A stretch of DNA of 64,000 bases, taken from Bernardetiaceae bacterium. GTDB lineage: Bacteria > Bacteroidota > Bacteroidia > Cytophagales > Thermoflexibacteraceae. Position 1 is the first letter of the stretch; each line of letters opens with the position of its first letter. Of this stretch, positions 26,576 to 35,480 are shown in pieces. The DNA is taken from assembly GCA_025056255.1 (NCBI GenBank), contig JANWVT010000004.1:177659-241658 (forward strand). Reading direction: 5' to 3'. The notes beneath the pieces are model-generated. The model saw nothing but the letters and a program-made list of their open reading frames with translations, was not told the DNA's origin and ran no database searches. The position numbers and the translations under genes were made by a program.

Positions 26576-29500
26576 CTAAAAACTCACCGCTACGTTGTTG
26601 TTGGTAGCTGCTACGGTTTTCTTTTTTTTCACTGTGTTGATAGGTACCAAACGCACGAAATCTTCTTTGGCAGTTTCCCAATTTTCCATGATGTAGGCTA
26701 CTGTGCTGCTGCCCGTATCAATGAGGTAGTCTTGCAAAAGGGCGTATAGTTCTTCCCAGTCGTCGGGCTGCGGAGCAATAGGAGTAAGGTATTCGCGGTT
26801 GACATAAGCCATTTGGCGAGGTTTGTAGAGGTACACTTCGCCGCCGGTCATGCCAGAGCCTAAATTTTGGTCAAACTCGCCCAGAATTACTACTTTGCCA
26901 CGCGTCATGTATTCGCAGGCGTGTAATCCTACGCCCTCTACTACTGCATAGGCACCGCTGTTGCGCACAGCAAAGCGGTCGCCGGCAATGCCATGCACAT
27001 ATAGCACACCGCCTGTGGCGCCATATAGCGCACAATTGCCAATAATAACGTTTTCTTCGGGGCGGAAGCGTACATTTTTCTGAGGCGTAATCACCATTTT
27101 ACCGCCCGACATAGACTTGGCTACCGAATCGTTAGCCTCGCCATACAGTTTCACTTCCATGCCGTCGGTCATAAATACGCCAAAACCTTGACCAGCACTG
27201 CCTGTGAAAGTGAATTTGAGCGTTTTGGTGTAAGGGTACAGCGACTTGTCTTTGTAAAACAGTTGCCGGTAGCGGTTTTCTTTGCGTGCAATTTCGCCAG
27301 CTACGGTTGCCAATGCAGCGCGGTCAGTAGCCTGAATGCGATAGCTAAACTCTGCATGTCGATTTTCGGCAATGGCAGCGCGGCTGTCTTCTACAATCTG
27401 CCGGTTGAGGGGGCTGATGCCCTCAAAGAACGGATTGGGCTCGGTTTGATAGCCGGGCATAGGTTGCCCCAGTACAAAGCTCAAATCTAAGTTCCGACGC
27501 TTAATCAAATCGCGAGCTGCTGGGTTGATGTCCAACAAATCGGTACGTCCGATGATTTCATCCAGTGAGCGCACCCCTAACAAGGAGAGCTTGCGCCGCA
27601 CGTCTTCGGCAATATATTCCAACAGTTTAACGATGTGGTCTTTGCTACCTTTGTACTTGGCTTTGTAAACGGGGTCGTGGGTAGTAATACCTGCGGGGCA
27701 GGTGTTTTTCTCGCAAATGCGCGCCATTACACATCCTTCTGCTACCAGTAGCAGTTTGCCAAAGTTGTACTCTTCGGCTCCCATGATGGCAGCCATCACA
27801 ATATCCTCGCCCGTGCTCAAACCGCCGTCGGTGCGCAGGCGTACATGTTTGCGCAAGCCATTTTGTAGCAGCGCCTGATGCACTTCTACTAGTCCGAACT
27901 CCCAAGGCAATCCGGCGTGTTTCATAGAACTGAGCGAAGCGGCACCTGTTCCTCCGTCACCTCCTACTATGTCAATTACATCGGCACCTGCTTTGGCAAC
28001 TCCTACGGCAATGGTGCCAATGTTGGCGCCTGCTACCAACTTCACGTTTACTTTGGCTTCTGGGCATATTTGTTTCAGCTCGTAAATAAGTTGCTTGAGG
28101 TCTTCAATACTGTAGATGTCGTGTAGCGGAGGAGGAGAAATTAAGTCGATGCCGGGATTGCTGTACCGAGCGCGAGCAATATCAGCATTGACTTTCACGC
28201 TCATTAGTTGCCCGCCTTCGCCGGGTTTTGCGCCTTGTGCAATCTTGATTTGTAATTCATTACCCGAAACCAGATAAAGGGCAGTTACACCAAAGCGCCC
28301 GGAGGCTACTTGTTTGGTGCTGGCGGTAATGCCTTCGGTGAAGTAATAAGGATTTTCGCCACCTTCGCCGCTGTTACTACGTCCGCCTATTTCTTGCATT
28401 GCCAAAATGATGTCGCGCTGGGCTTCAGCACTGATAGCACCAAAGCTCATAGCCCCTGAACCAAAGCGGCGTAGGATATTCATCCGCGACTCTACGTTGT
28501 CTAATGGCGTTGGATTGGCTGCTTTTTTTAAAGTGAACAAGTGCCGCACATTGACAGGAGCTTGCTGAATGCCCATTTTGAGATACTCGTCGTAGAGCTC
28601 CATATTATTGAGTCCCTTGCCAGTATCGCGCACCAATTGGTGAATGATTTTAGAGCGTGCGAAGGTCATGGAGTGTTTCTCTCCCTGAGTGCCAATTGTA
28701 TCTTCGCGGTAGAGAAAATTATTGACAAGCTGTTGTTTTTCTTCGTATCGACGGCAAATTTCTAATTTGGTAAGCACTTCATCGGCAATACCACTGATGG
28801 TTAGTCCACCCAAAACTGTGTGTACTTTTGGGAAATAGCGGTTGGTTACCTCTTTGTTCAAGCCTACAATACTGAACAATTTGGCACTTTGGTAGCTGCG
28901 CAATACCGAAATACCCATCTTAGACATGATTTTCAGCAAGCCCTCGTGCAAGGCTTTGAGCAGATTGTGCTCTTTTTCATCGGCAGAAAGTTCTATTTTA
29001 CTGATTTTGTGCGCTGTTTCGTAGCGCGCCATTTGCAAGGCAAGATAAGGACAAACTGCTGTTGCTCCGAACCCTATTAGGCAGGCAACGTGGTGGGTAG
29101 TCTTGATTTCGCCCGAATCTACCACAATGGAGGCTTCTAACCGCAAACCTGCATCGGTAAGCGCCACAATCACAGCTCGCAAAGCCAACAAAGAAGGAAT
29201 CGGAGGGTTTTCGTAGTCTGCATTTCGGTCAGTAAGGATTACCACGGAAATTTCGCCGCTGTTTACGGCTTCTACTACGGTTTTGCCTAGTTCGTCTAAT
29301 TTGCGCTGCATGCCTACGGCGCCGTGCTTGCGTTTAAAAGTAATGTCAAACTCAGCTGCCACAGGGCGATAGACGCCTTCGGGTGAATTTTTTAGCTCTC
29401 TGACAAATCGCATTTCACCCAACGACAAAATAGGGCTTTTCAATTCAAAAGCAGGTGGCGGTGGAATTAGCTCCTTTTGAGCAAAAATATTGGGCTTTTT

Positions 29501-31012
29501 ACCCAAATAATTGACCATGTCGGTTACATTCTTCTCCCGCAGATAGTCTAATGGAGGATTGGTAACCTGAGCAAAAGTTTGGTAGAAATAATCAAAAAAC
29601 GAACGCGGTTCGTCGGAGAAAATATTGATGCGCGCTGTATCGCCCATAGAGCCAATAGGTTCTTTGCCGGTGCTCATCATCGGAATCAGAATACGCGCAA
29701 CATCTTCTTCTGTATAGGCAAACAGGTATTTTTTATTGAGCAAAAGGGGTTCGTCCGCTTGGTCGAGGCTTTGCATGGGTAGCAGGCGGGCGTCGTATTG
29801 TGCACCAATATTTTCGCGCGACTCGCTGGGGTCGCAAAAGCTAATCACGCCCGTAATGAGGTTCATCGTAACACCGGTGCCAGCGTTTAACGTGCCTTTG
29901 CGCAAAATTTCAGACTCGTCTATATTGAACGAACCTGCTTCTGAACACAAATAGAAGTAGTCTTCTGTCATTGCCCAGCGACAAGGACGAAAACCGTTGC
30001 GGTCTAATCGAGCTCCTACTTTGTTGCCTGTTCCGAAAATAATGAGTGCTGGACCGTCCCATGGCTCCATTGCACGGCTCCAAAAACGGTAAAAGTCTTT
30101 ATCTGTTTTCGCTGGCGGCATCATAATTGCCAAAATGTCTTCTATGTAGCGGATGCTACTGCGAAACGCCAAGGCTTCTACCATTTCATTCAAGCTGCCC
30201 GAGTCGCTCACTTTGTAGTGGTTGAGCAGTTCGTCTTTTTTAAGACCCAGTGCTTTTTCGCGTGAAAATGCCCATGAGCGATTGCCTTGAATGGTGTTGA
30301 TTTCACCGTTGTGACTAATAAAGCGAAAAGGTTGAGCTTTGTCCCAAGTACTAACGGTATTGGTGCTGAAACGGCGGTGGAAAATGCCAAAACGGGTCTT
30401 AAAGTTGGGATTTTGCAAGTCTAAGTAAAAACGGTCTAAATCTTCGGCGCGAATCAGTCCTTTGTAAACAATGGTATTAGCTGAAAGTGAAGTGAAAAAA
30501 AATTCAGGCATTTGCTGCACATCCTTTTGACGGATGCGGTTGAACTGCTTTGCCTGATAAAGCAACTTGTCAAAAGAATAGTCGGTGCGGCAGTGTTTCG
30601 GTCGGGCAATAATGGCGTGGCGCATGTCGGGCATAGAGGCACGGGCTTGCGGACCTAATACTTCGGGATTGATAGGTACGTCGCGGTACTCTATCACTTC
30701 CAGACCCATTAGTGAAAAAGATTCTTCAAATGTTTTTAGTGCAATCCTTTGTTTTTCTGCATCGGTGGGCAAAAAAAGCGATGCTACAGCTACTTCTCCT
30801 TTTTTATAGCCCAATAGGTCAAACGGAATGTCGGTCATAATACCAGCGCCATCGCCTGTAATGCGGTCAGCAGCACATCCGCCGCGATGCTCTTCGCACT
30901 TCAAAGCATACAATGCTTGCTGTAAAATCCGGTGGTCGTATACCCCCTGTCGGCTAGCAACAAAACCTACTCCACAAGCCGACTTTTCATTTTCATGAAA
31001 AAACTGACCCAT
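26576..31012 (-). CDS. gltB: Glutamate synthase large subunit
   Basis: 1478 residues, close to the family norm of about 1500. The N-terminal glutaminase domain starts with the nucleophile Cys13 (KSACGVGF) after a short propeptide, which is normally cleaved. The FMN-binding domain contains SGEGGENPYYF and GGDGGTGAASL. The [3Fe-4S] cysteines are C1094, C1100 and C1105 (CVMARICEKNTC), the spacing known for this enzyme. The C-terminal beta-helix has the GSAGQGFGVFMTDGME and GATGGVLYVHG repeats. It makes two glutamates from 2-oxoglutarate and glutamine. The small subunit gene gltD is not adjacent, so electron supply must come from elsewhere. Confidence 0.96.
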   Translation of the reverse strand: MGQFFHENEKSACGVGFVASRQGVYDHRILQQALYALKCEEHRGGCAADRITGDGAGIMTDIPFDLLGYKKGEVAVASLFLPTDAEKQRIALKTFEESFSLMGLEVIEYRDVPINPEVLGPQARASMPDMRHAIIARPKHCRTDYSFDKLLYQAKQFNRIRQKDVQQMPEFFFTSLSANTIVYKGLIRAEDLDRFYLDLQNPNFKTRFGIFHRRFSTNTVSTWDKAQPFRFISHNGEINTIQGNRSWAFSREKALGLKKDELLNHYKVSDSGSLNEMVEALAFRSSIRYIEDILAIMMPPAKTDKDFYRFWSRAMEPWDGPALIIFGTGNKVGARLDRNGFRPCRWAMTEDYFYLCSEAGSFNIDESEILRKGTLNAGTGVTMNLITGVISFCDPSESRENIGAQYDARLLPMQSLDQADEPLLLNKKYLFAYTEEDVARILIPMMSTGKEPIGSMGDTARINIFSDEPRSFFDYFYQTFAQVTNPPLDYLREKNVTDMVNYLGKKPNIFAQKELIPPPPAFELKSPILSLGEMRFVRELKNSPEGVYRPVAAEFDITFKRKHGAVGMQRKLDELGKTVVEAVNSGEISVVILTDRNADYENPPIPSLLALRAVIVALTDAGLRLEASIVVDSGEIKTTHHVACLIGFGATAVCPYLALQMARYETAHKISKIELSADEKEHNLLKALHEGLLKIMSKMGISVLRSYQSAKLFSIVGLNKEVTNRYFPKVHTVLGGLTISGIADEVLTKLEICRRYEEKQQLVNNFLYREDTIGTQGEKHSMTFARSKIIHQLVRDTGKGLNNMELYDEYLKMGIQQAPVNVRHLFTLKKAANPTPLDNVESRMNILRRFGSGAMSFGAISAEAQRDIILAMQEIGGRSNSGEGGENPYYFTEGITASTKQVASGRFGVTALYLVSGNELQIKIAQGAKPGEGGQLMSVKVNADIARARYSNPGIDLISPPPLHDIYSIEDLKQLIYELKQICPEAKVNVKLVAGANIGTIAVGVAKAGADVIDIVGGDGGTGAASLSSMKHAGLPWEFGLVEVHQALLQNGLRKHVRLRTDGGLSTGEDIVMAAIMGAEEYNFGKLLLVAEGCVMARICEKNTCPAGITTHDPVYKAKYKGSKDHIVKLLEYIAEDVRRKLSLLGVRSLDEIIGRTDLLDINPAARDLIKRRNLDLSFVLGQPMPGYQTEPNPFFEGISPLNRQIVEDSRAAIAENRHAEFSYRIQATDRAALATVAGEIARKENRYRQLFYKDKSLYPYTKTLKFTFTGSAGQGFGVFMTDGMEVKLYGEANDSVAKSMSGGKMVITPQKNVRFRPEENVIIGNCALYGATGGVLYVHGIAGDRFAVRNSGAYAVVEGVGLHACEYMTRGKVVILGEFDQNLGSGMTGGEVYLYKPRQMAYVNREYLTPIAPQPDDWEELYALLQDYLIDTGSSTVAYIMENWETAKEDFVRLVPINTVKKKKTVAATNNNVAVSF

Positions 31013-31729
31013 TGTTTACTAATTTTTAATGTAACGGGCAATTTAATAAAAGAATTCTAAAAAAGTGCGCTAAGCGAGGAATATTTTTTATTAGCGATGC
31101 GAATGATGCGCTTAAACATTTGAAAGATTTAATTTGCATGCTGCCGTTGCCATGTCTTTACAAACAATCTATCAGCAGGGCACAAGTTGTTTGTGTCTTA
31201 ACAGCAAGAACAATTAAATTTATCCAACCCTTTATCACAAATAGGTGGTTGTTTAGGTTTTGGTGAGGTTCATTTTGCCAAATTCATATTCATGCAGGCA
31301 CACTCGCCCTTGTTCCCGTCCTCGTGAACAATCCTTACCGTGCGTGGCAATACATACAATAGCAAAAAAAATTTTGGAGTGTAGAGGAGGAACATTCCGA
31401 AATCCTCAATCCAAACTCCCGTAGCCCTTGTGCACATCCAGACCCTGACTACGCGTAGAAATACATACAATAGCAAAAAAAATTTTGGAGTGTAGAGGAG
31501 GAACATTCCGAAATCCTCAATCCAAACTCCAAAATCCTGTTTATCCTGCCATCCTGTCTAAATTATTTAGGTTTTAATGTTTGCCTCTGTAAAACAACTT
31601 AAAACCTGCTCTTAGTTATCATTTTTTTGAAGCCACTATCTACTTCAACAGCCGCAACTCAGCGACAGCCACTTAGGCTTACTCGATATTATGAGCACAA
31701 CAAAGCTCAAGCTGTTGTATTTGTAGTTA
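31013..31729. other. Intergenic region upstream of gltB, carrying repeat copy 3
   Basis: No gene is seen. Bases 31013-31240 form the A/T-rich gltB upstream region; no clear TAnnTTTG was found on the minus strand. 31244-31593 is repeat R1 copy 3. The last part holds an inverted pair GCCGCAACT (31651-31659) and AGTTGCGGC (31732-31740); the second arm lies in the end of the HD gene. Confidence 0.55.
31244..31593 (+). repeat. Dispersed intergenic repeat R1, copy 3, with an internal duplication
   Basis: It begins GGTGGTTGTTTAGGTTTTGG and ends TTTAGGTTTTAATGTTTGCC plus TCTGTAAA. It has TTGTTC...GAACAA arms at about 31313-31334. A 71-base segment (31349-31419) recurs without a mismatch at 31460-31530. 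The 40 bases between them resemble the CACATCC..GACCC..CGCGTGG part of copy 4 rather than the first half of copy 3, so the element looks mosaic. The tail carries AATCCTGTTTATCCTGCCAT. Confidence 0.88.
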
Positions 31730-32272
31730 CTAGTTGCGGCAGTATTGTTCGTATTGCTGGATGCGCTCTTCGAGGCGGTCTTCTATTGCCCGATTTACCC
31801 CGCGCAGGGTATTGAGAATGTAGTGTGCTTCGTTGTAGTAGGCAAGAATTTTCTCACGTGTCCAATGAGGCGGTGGCTTGCGCAAATTATCACAACGGTC
31901 TGCCATTTTAATAATCCTGATTTCTGGCAGTCCAAGAGCCAAGATGCGAGCAAGACTATCTTCCATTCGCTTTTCTTTGGGTAATGCCCCGTTTTTGGTA
32001 AGTGCAGCAACGCCCTGAGCTACCTGCGTACCAAATTGTTCTTCAATAGTGGTCAAAGAAACCGATGTATCTTCTACTACATCGTGCAACAGTCCGCAAC
32101 AAATAATCAAGTTGTAGTTGAGGCTCTCGTCGGTCAGAGCAGCCCGTAGTGCCTCCATGGTTACTCCTATTACATGCTCTAAGTAAGGGCGTTCTAAGCC
32201 CGGTATTTTTTGCGAAGCGTGCGCTTCACCAGCCAAAGCTAATGCTTTTAAGAAATCATCTGAATGCCACAT
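31730..32272 (-). CDS. Small HD-domain phosphohydrolase, SpoT/Mesh1-like
   Basis: 180 residues forming a single HD domain. Metal and catalytic motifs are H33 (YLEHVIG), H63-D64 with E67-D68 (LLHDVVEDT) and D125 (KMADRCDNL). The HDxxED pattern and the KMADR segment match the (p)ppGpp hydrolase domain of SpoT and Mesh1, so it may degrade ppGpp or a similar nucleotide. No synthetase or TGS domain is present. It follows the HlyD-type gene by seven bases, so it is probably co-transcribed with the efflux pair. Confidence 0.82.
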   Translation of the reverse strand: MWHSDDFLKALALAGEAHASQKIPGLERPYLEHVIGVTMEALRAALTDESLNYNLIICCGLLHDVVEDTSVSLTTIEEQFGTQVAQGVAALTKNGALPKEKRMEDSLARILALGLPEIRIIKMADRCDNLRKPPPHWTREKILAYYNEAHYILNTLRGVNRAIEDRLEERIQQYEQYCRN

Positions 32273-32279
32273 AATTTCA

Positions 32280-33653
32280 TTAGTCTTTTTTCTTAGGATT
32301 TTCTTTCATGGGAACAATGGCGTCTCCATCTTTTAGAGTTTTGGAAACTACTAAAAACGGACCCGATACTACTTGATCGCCTTCTTTAAGCCCCGATACA
32401 ATTTCAATATTTTCAAAGTCGCTGATGCCTGTCTTTACGGCTACCATTTTAGCTTTGCCATTGTCGTTAATAAAGACTACTTCTTGCACAGCTTCTTTAA
32501 CAGCAGATTTTTTAGTATCGCGGCTAAGTTGAGGTTCGTTAGGATTGTCTGATTGGGCTACCACATTGGCTTCTACGGTATTGCTGCGAGTGGTTACTGC
32601 TGCCAATGGCACAGCCAGTACACTGTTTTTGCGGTCGGTAATAATTTCTACGTTGGCAGTCATACCGGGGCGAAAGGGCTCCTGACCATTGCGCTCTCGA
32701 ATGAGTTGTTCGTAGGAGCTACGCAACATGCGAATGCGTACTTCAAACTCGGTAATAGCATCGAGCGACTGCCCGGGGGTTTCTTTGGCACTATTGGCAA
32801 TTTTGGTTACAATACCTGCAAATTTAATTCCCTGAAATGAATATGAATCTACTTCTATGATAGCTGAATCGCCTTTGCTGACGCGGATGATGTCGTTTTC
32901 ATTAACATCTACGCGCACTTCCATCGTGTTCAAATCGGCAATGCGGAGTAGTTCTGTTCCCGCCATTTGCGAAGTACCTACTACCCGCTCACCTTTCTCG
33001 ATACTCAGCTTAGAAACAATGCCACTCATAGGGGCTGTAATCACAGTGAAAGAGAGGTTTTCGCTGGCTTCTTTCACTTGTGCCTCAGCACTCAGCACGG
33101 TAAAGCGGGCTGCTTCTACGCTTTGTTCGGCTGATTTGAGGTCTGCTTGTGCTACTTCGTAGTTGGTAATAGCAGTTTCCAAATCAGAGTCGGAAACAGC
33201 TTTTTGAGCGTGTAAAATTTTGGTGCGGTCTAACTCTTGTTTGCGGCGAATCAGTTGCGCTTTGGCTTGTTCTACGCGTGCTTTGGCTTGCGAGAGGTTG
33301 GCACGCTGGGTGTTCAAATTTGCCTGTACGCGGTCTAAAACTGAACGAAGATTATCTGGTTTAATTTTTACTAACACCTGCCCCACTGTTACAGAGTCCC
33401 CTTCTTTAACCAATACCTCAATTACTTCCCCAGAAACTAAAGGCGATATTTTTACTTCTGTTTCGGGCTGAATTTTGCCGGAGGCACTAATTTTTTCAAT
33501 AATATCTGTTCTTTTTACGGTGGTCAGCATAACTTCCGTAGCATTCGGCTTGCCAATCCAGCCCTGCCGGCGAGCAATTGCCGCTATCACAATGAGTACT
33601 ACAAGAGCCGCCCCTCCAATAAGGTAGAGTCGGTAGTTGTTTTGCTTTGCCAT
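32280..33653 (-). CDS. HlyD/MacA-type periplasmic adaptor of an efflux system
   Basis: 457 residues. One N-terminal membrane anchor (about 9-28) is followed by the adaptor fold: a lipoyl-like half (SPLVSGEVIEVLVKEGDSVTVGQVLVKI), a long alpha-hairpin rich in Ala, Gln and Arg (about 95-205) and the second lipoyl half (FTVITAPMSGIVSKLSIEKGERV), then beta-barrel and membrane-proximal domains. The ATG at 33653 is preferred to the TTG at 33659. The TolC-like gene stops at 33660, so the two are coupled. No MacB-like ABC or RND permease is found beside it. Confidence 0.9.
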   Translation of the reverse strand: MAKQNNYRLYLIGGAALVVLIVIAAIARRQGWIGKPNATEVMLTTVKRTDIIEKISASGKIQPETEVKISPLVSGEVIEVLVKEGDSVTVGQVLVKIKPDNLRSVLDRVQANLNTQRANLSQAKARVEQAKAQLIRRKQELDRTKILHAQKAVSDSDLETAITNYEVAQADLKSAEQSVEAARFTVLSAEAQVKEASENLSFTVITAPMSGIVSKLSIEKGERVVGTSQMAGTELLRIADLNTMEVRVDVNENDIIRVSKGDSAIIEVDSYSFQGIKFAGIVTKIANSAKETPGQSLDAITEFEVRIRMLRSSYEQLIRERNGQEPFRPGMTANVEIITDRKNSVLAVPLAAVTTRSNTVEANVVAQSDNPNEPQLSRDTKKSAVKEAVQEVVFINDNGKAKMVAVKTGISDFENIEIVSGLKEGDQVVSGPFLVVSKTLKDGDAIVPMKENPKKKD

Positions 33654-33659
33654 TGTCAA

Positions 33660-35108
33660 TTAAAGTTTCAACTCTTTCCCTGCATAAAAATCGAGGATTT
33701 TCATGCGAAAAATATAATCAAATTTAGAACGCACAAGGTCTGATTGGGCAATATTGAGGTTATTTCTTGCCAAAGCATAATCTAATGAATTGGCTGCCCC
33801 TGCTGCAAAGCGTTGGTCTATTACCCGAAACGACTCTTCTAAGGCTTGCACGCGGATTTTATTAGCAATAAACTGTTTTTGTGCTGCTTTTGCATCTGCA
33901 TAGGCTTGTTCAATTGTTTGACGCAACTGGTTGCGCACTATTTGCGCCTGCAATACACTGCGGTTGTACTGAATTTTAGCATTAGCAATGCCTGCACGTA
34001 CTTGATAGCGGTTGAAAATGGGAATTTGAATTTGCAAGCCGATACTGTTGCGGAAATTGTTCTCCAACTGTTGCCAATACGGCGTTCTTTCGCTGCTCAC
34101 AATTTTGCTTTGCAGGGTAGAAACGGTTTGCGTAGGATTGTCGGTTAAAAAACCAATTACAGTAGGTACGGGCATGCCAAAGGTGTTTGTGCGGGTTTGG
34201 CTCGAGGTGCCAGAAAGCAAGGAACCAAAAATGGAAATAGTAGGCATGGTGTTGCCTCTTGCCAAATCTATGCCGTAGCGAGCTGCCTCCACGCTCTTGT
34301 CTGCACTCAACACATTGGGTTGCGTGCCCTGTGCTATGGCAAACACCTCTGCCGGCGGCATGATGAGGTCCGAAGGCGAAGGGTCAGGTAAAGAGGGAAT
34401 CACTACCTCGAAAGGTGTTTCAACGGGTAGTTGCAAAAGTAATTTTAACCTAACGATGGCAATTTCTAAGTTGTTTTCGGCAGTGGTAATCCGGTTTTCA
34501 TCATTGGCTTTTTGCGAGAGTACGTCGTATTGACTGGCTTCTGCCAATGCCCCTGCCCTGATCAGGTTCATGGTGCGCGCCAGTTGCTCTTCTGTACTGG
34601 CAAGTTGTGTGCGAGCTACGTTTAGCAGTTCTTGATTGAACAAAATTTGCAAGTAAGCACTAATGATGTTTAGTATCAAGTCGTTTTTAGCCTGTGCTAC
34701 ATCTAAACGACTCGCCTCCAGAATAGCTGCATTCTGCTTAATGGTATTACTCAAACGAAAACCGTTGAATACCGTAACATTGGTGTTTAAGCTGGCATTG
34801 AAGTTAGCAACCGACTGATTGGTGAATTGGTTGGTGAAAAAGTCAATAGAACGCCCCTGATTCCATTGCTGATTGGCGCCTGCGTTTAAATTAGGCAAAC
34901 GCGCCATTTTAGCTTGTAGCAGCGCCACCTCGTTAGTTTCAATATTGAGTAGGGAATTTTTCAGCTGTAAGTTATTTTCCAACGCATAGTTAATGCAGCG
35001 TTGCAAGTCCCAGCGATGGTCTTGTCCAGATACCCTCAATAAACAAACAAGATACAAAGCTACAAAAGCGCCTAAGCGCTTGCACGTGTACATGTAGTTT
35101 GGTTTCAT
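33660..35108 (-). CDS. TolC family outer-membrane efflux protein
   Basis: 482 residues. A signal segment (about 10-28) precedes the duplicated TolC repeat: WDLQRCINYALENNLQLKNS marks the first repeat, and YRVRAGIANAKIQYNRSVLQ with long helices the second. The Ala/Gln/Asn-rich helices match the periplasmic coiled-coil tunnel. It should pair with the MacA-type adaptor encoded directly downstream to form an efflux channel. The region upstream to 35288 has no recognised promoter other than a near-match TATATTTTC just before the start. Confidence 0.9.
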   Translation of the reverse strand: MKPNYMYTCKRLGAFVALYLVCLLRVSGQDHRWDLQRCINYALENNLQLKNSLLNIETNEVALLQAKMARLPNLNAGANQQWNQGRSIDFFTNQFTNQSVANFNASLNTNVTVFNGFRLSNTIKQNAAILEASRLDVAQAKNDLILNIISAYLQILFNQELLNVARTQLASTEEQLARTMNLIRAGALAEASQYDVLSQKANDENRITTAENNLEIAIVRLKLLLQLPVETPFEVVIPSLPDPSPSDLIMPPAEVFAIAQGTQPNVLSADKSVEAARYGIDLARGNTMPTISIFGSLLSGTSSQTRTNTFGMPVPTVIGFLTDNPTQTVSTLQSKIVSSERTPYWQQLENNFRNSIGLQIQIPIFNRYQVRAGIANAKIQYNRSVLQAQIVRNQLRQTIEQAYADAKAAQKQFIANKIRVQALEESFRVIDQRFAAGAANSLDYALARNNLNIAQSDLVRSKFDYIFRMKILDFYAGKELKL

Positions 35109-35287
35109 TTTTTAGCATGCGAAAATATAGTACATCATAGAAAGTTGGTTGCATCGCTTCTATGAGAGGGAAACAGGAAAATGCCTATGCCCAAAAAGTC
35201 AAGTGCAGTGAAGTTGAGACGTGTTTGCAAATTAATATCAAATTCAGATACGTTCAAAGTGTGTTTGAAGTTTTGTTAAAGTCTATT

Positions 35288-35363
35288 CACACACAACAAA
35301 GGTTGTTCGTGCAAAAACAAACAATGTTAATAGTGGCGTGCAACGGTGCGTAGAAATTATATG
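35288..35363 (+). repeat. Second dispersed repeat family R2, copy A
   Basis: It shares CACACACAACAAAG (14 identical bases), then GTGCAAA.ACAA, GCGTGCAA.GG and GAAATT.ATAT in the same order and nearly the same spacing with 52188-52260. Both copies are intergenic. Confidence 0.6.
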
Positions 35364-35443
35364 TTTATAATGTTACAGTTGCACAAGTTGCGTTAGGGCA
35401 GCAAAAATCGGCGTAGTGGTCTGTTATTTGGGGAGCGATAAGT

Positions 35444-35451
35444 TACTTTTG
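35444..35451 (+). promoter_or_regulatory. Predicted -7 element TACTTTTG
   Basis: Exact TAnnTTTG match. It ends five bases before an ATG at 35457 and 29 bases before the ATG at 35481. If the first is used the mRNA is leaderless. Confidence 0.5.
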
Positions 35452-35480
35452 CCATTATGGCAAATCAAATTTCCAACATC

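Larger units (their letters stand above)
35109..35456. other. Intergenic region without a gene, carrying repeat R2 copy A
   Basis: No coding sequence is supported. It holds the R2 repeat at 35288-35363 and, at its right end, the promoter of the M61 peptidase gene. The rest is A/T-rich upstream sequence of the divergent TolC and M61 genes. Confidence 0.5.

Noticed and set aside
31270..31506. Minus-strand frame with repeated residues in R1 copy 3
   Set aside because: The repetition only reflects the 71-bp DNA duplication, and the frame differs from that in copy 4.
31349..31530. CRISPR-like pair of direct repeats
   Set aside because: Only two units of 71 bp with a 40-base spacer that matches another R1 copy; no cas genes are present.
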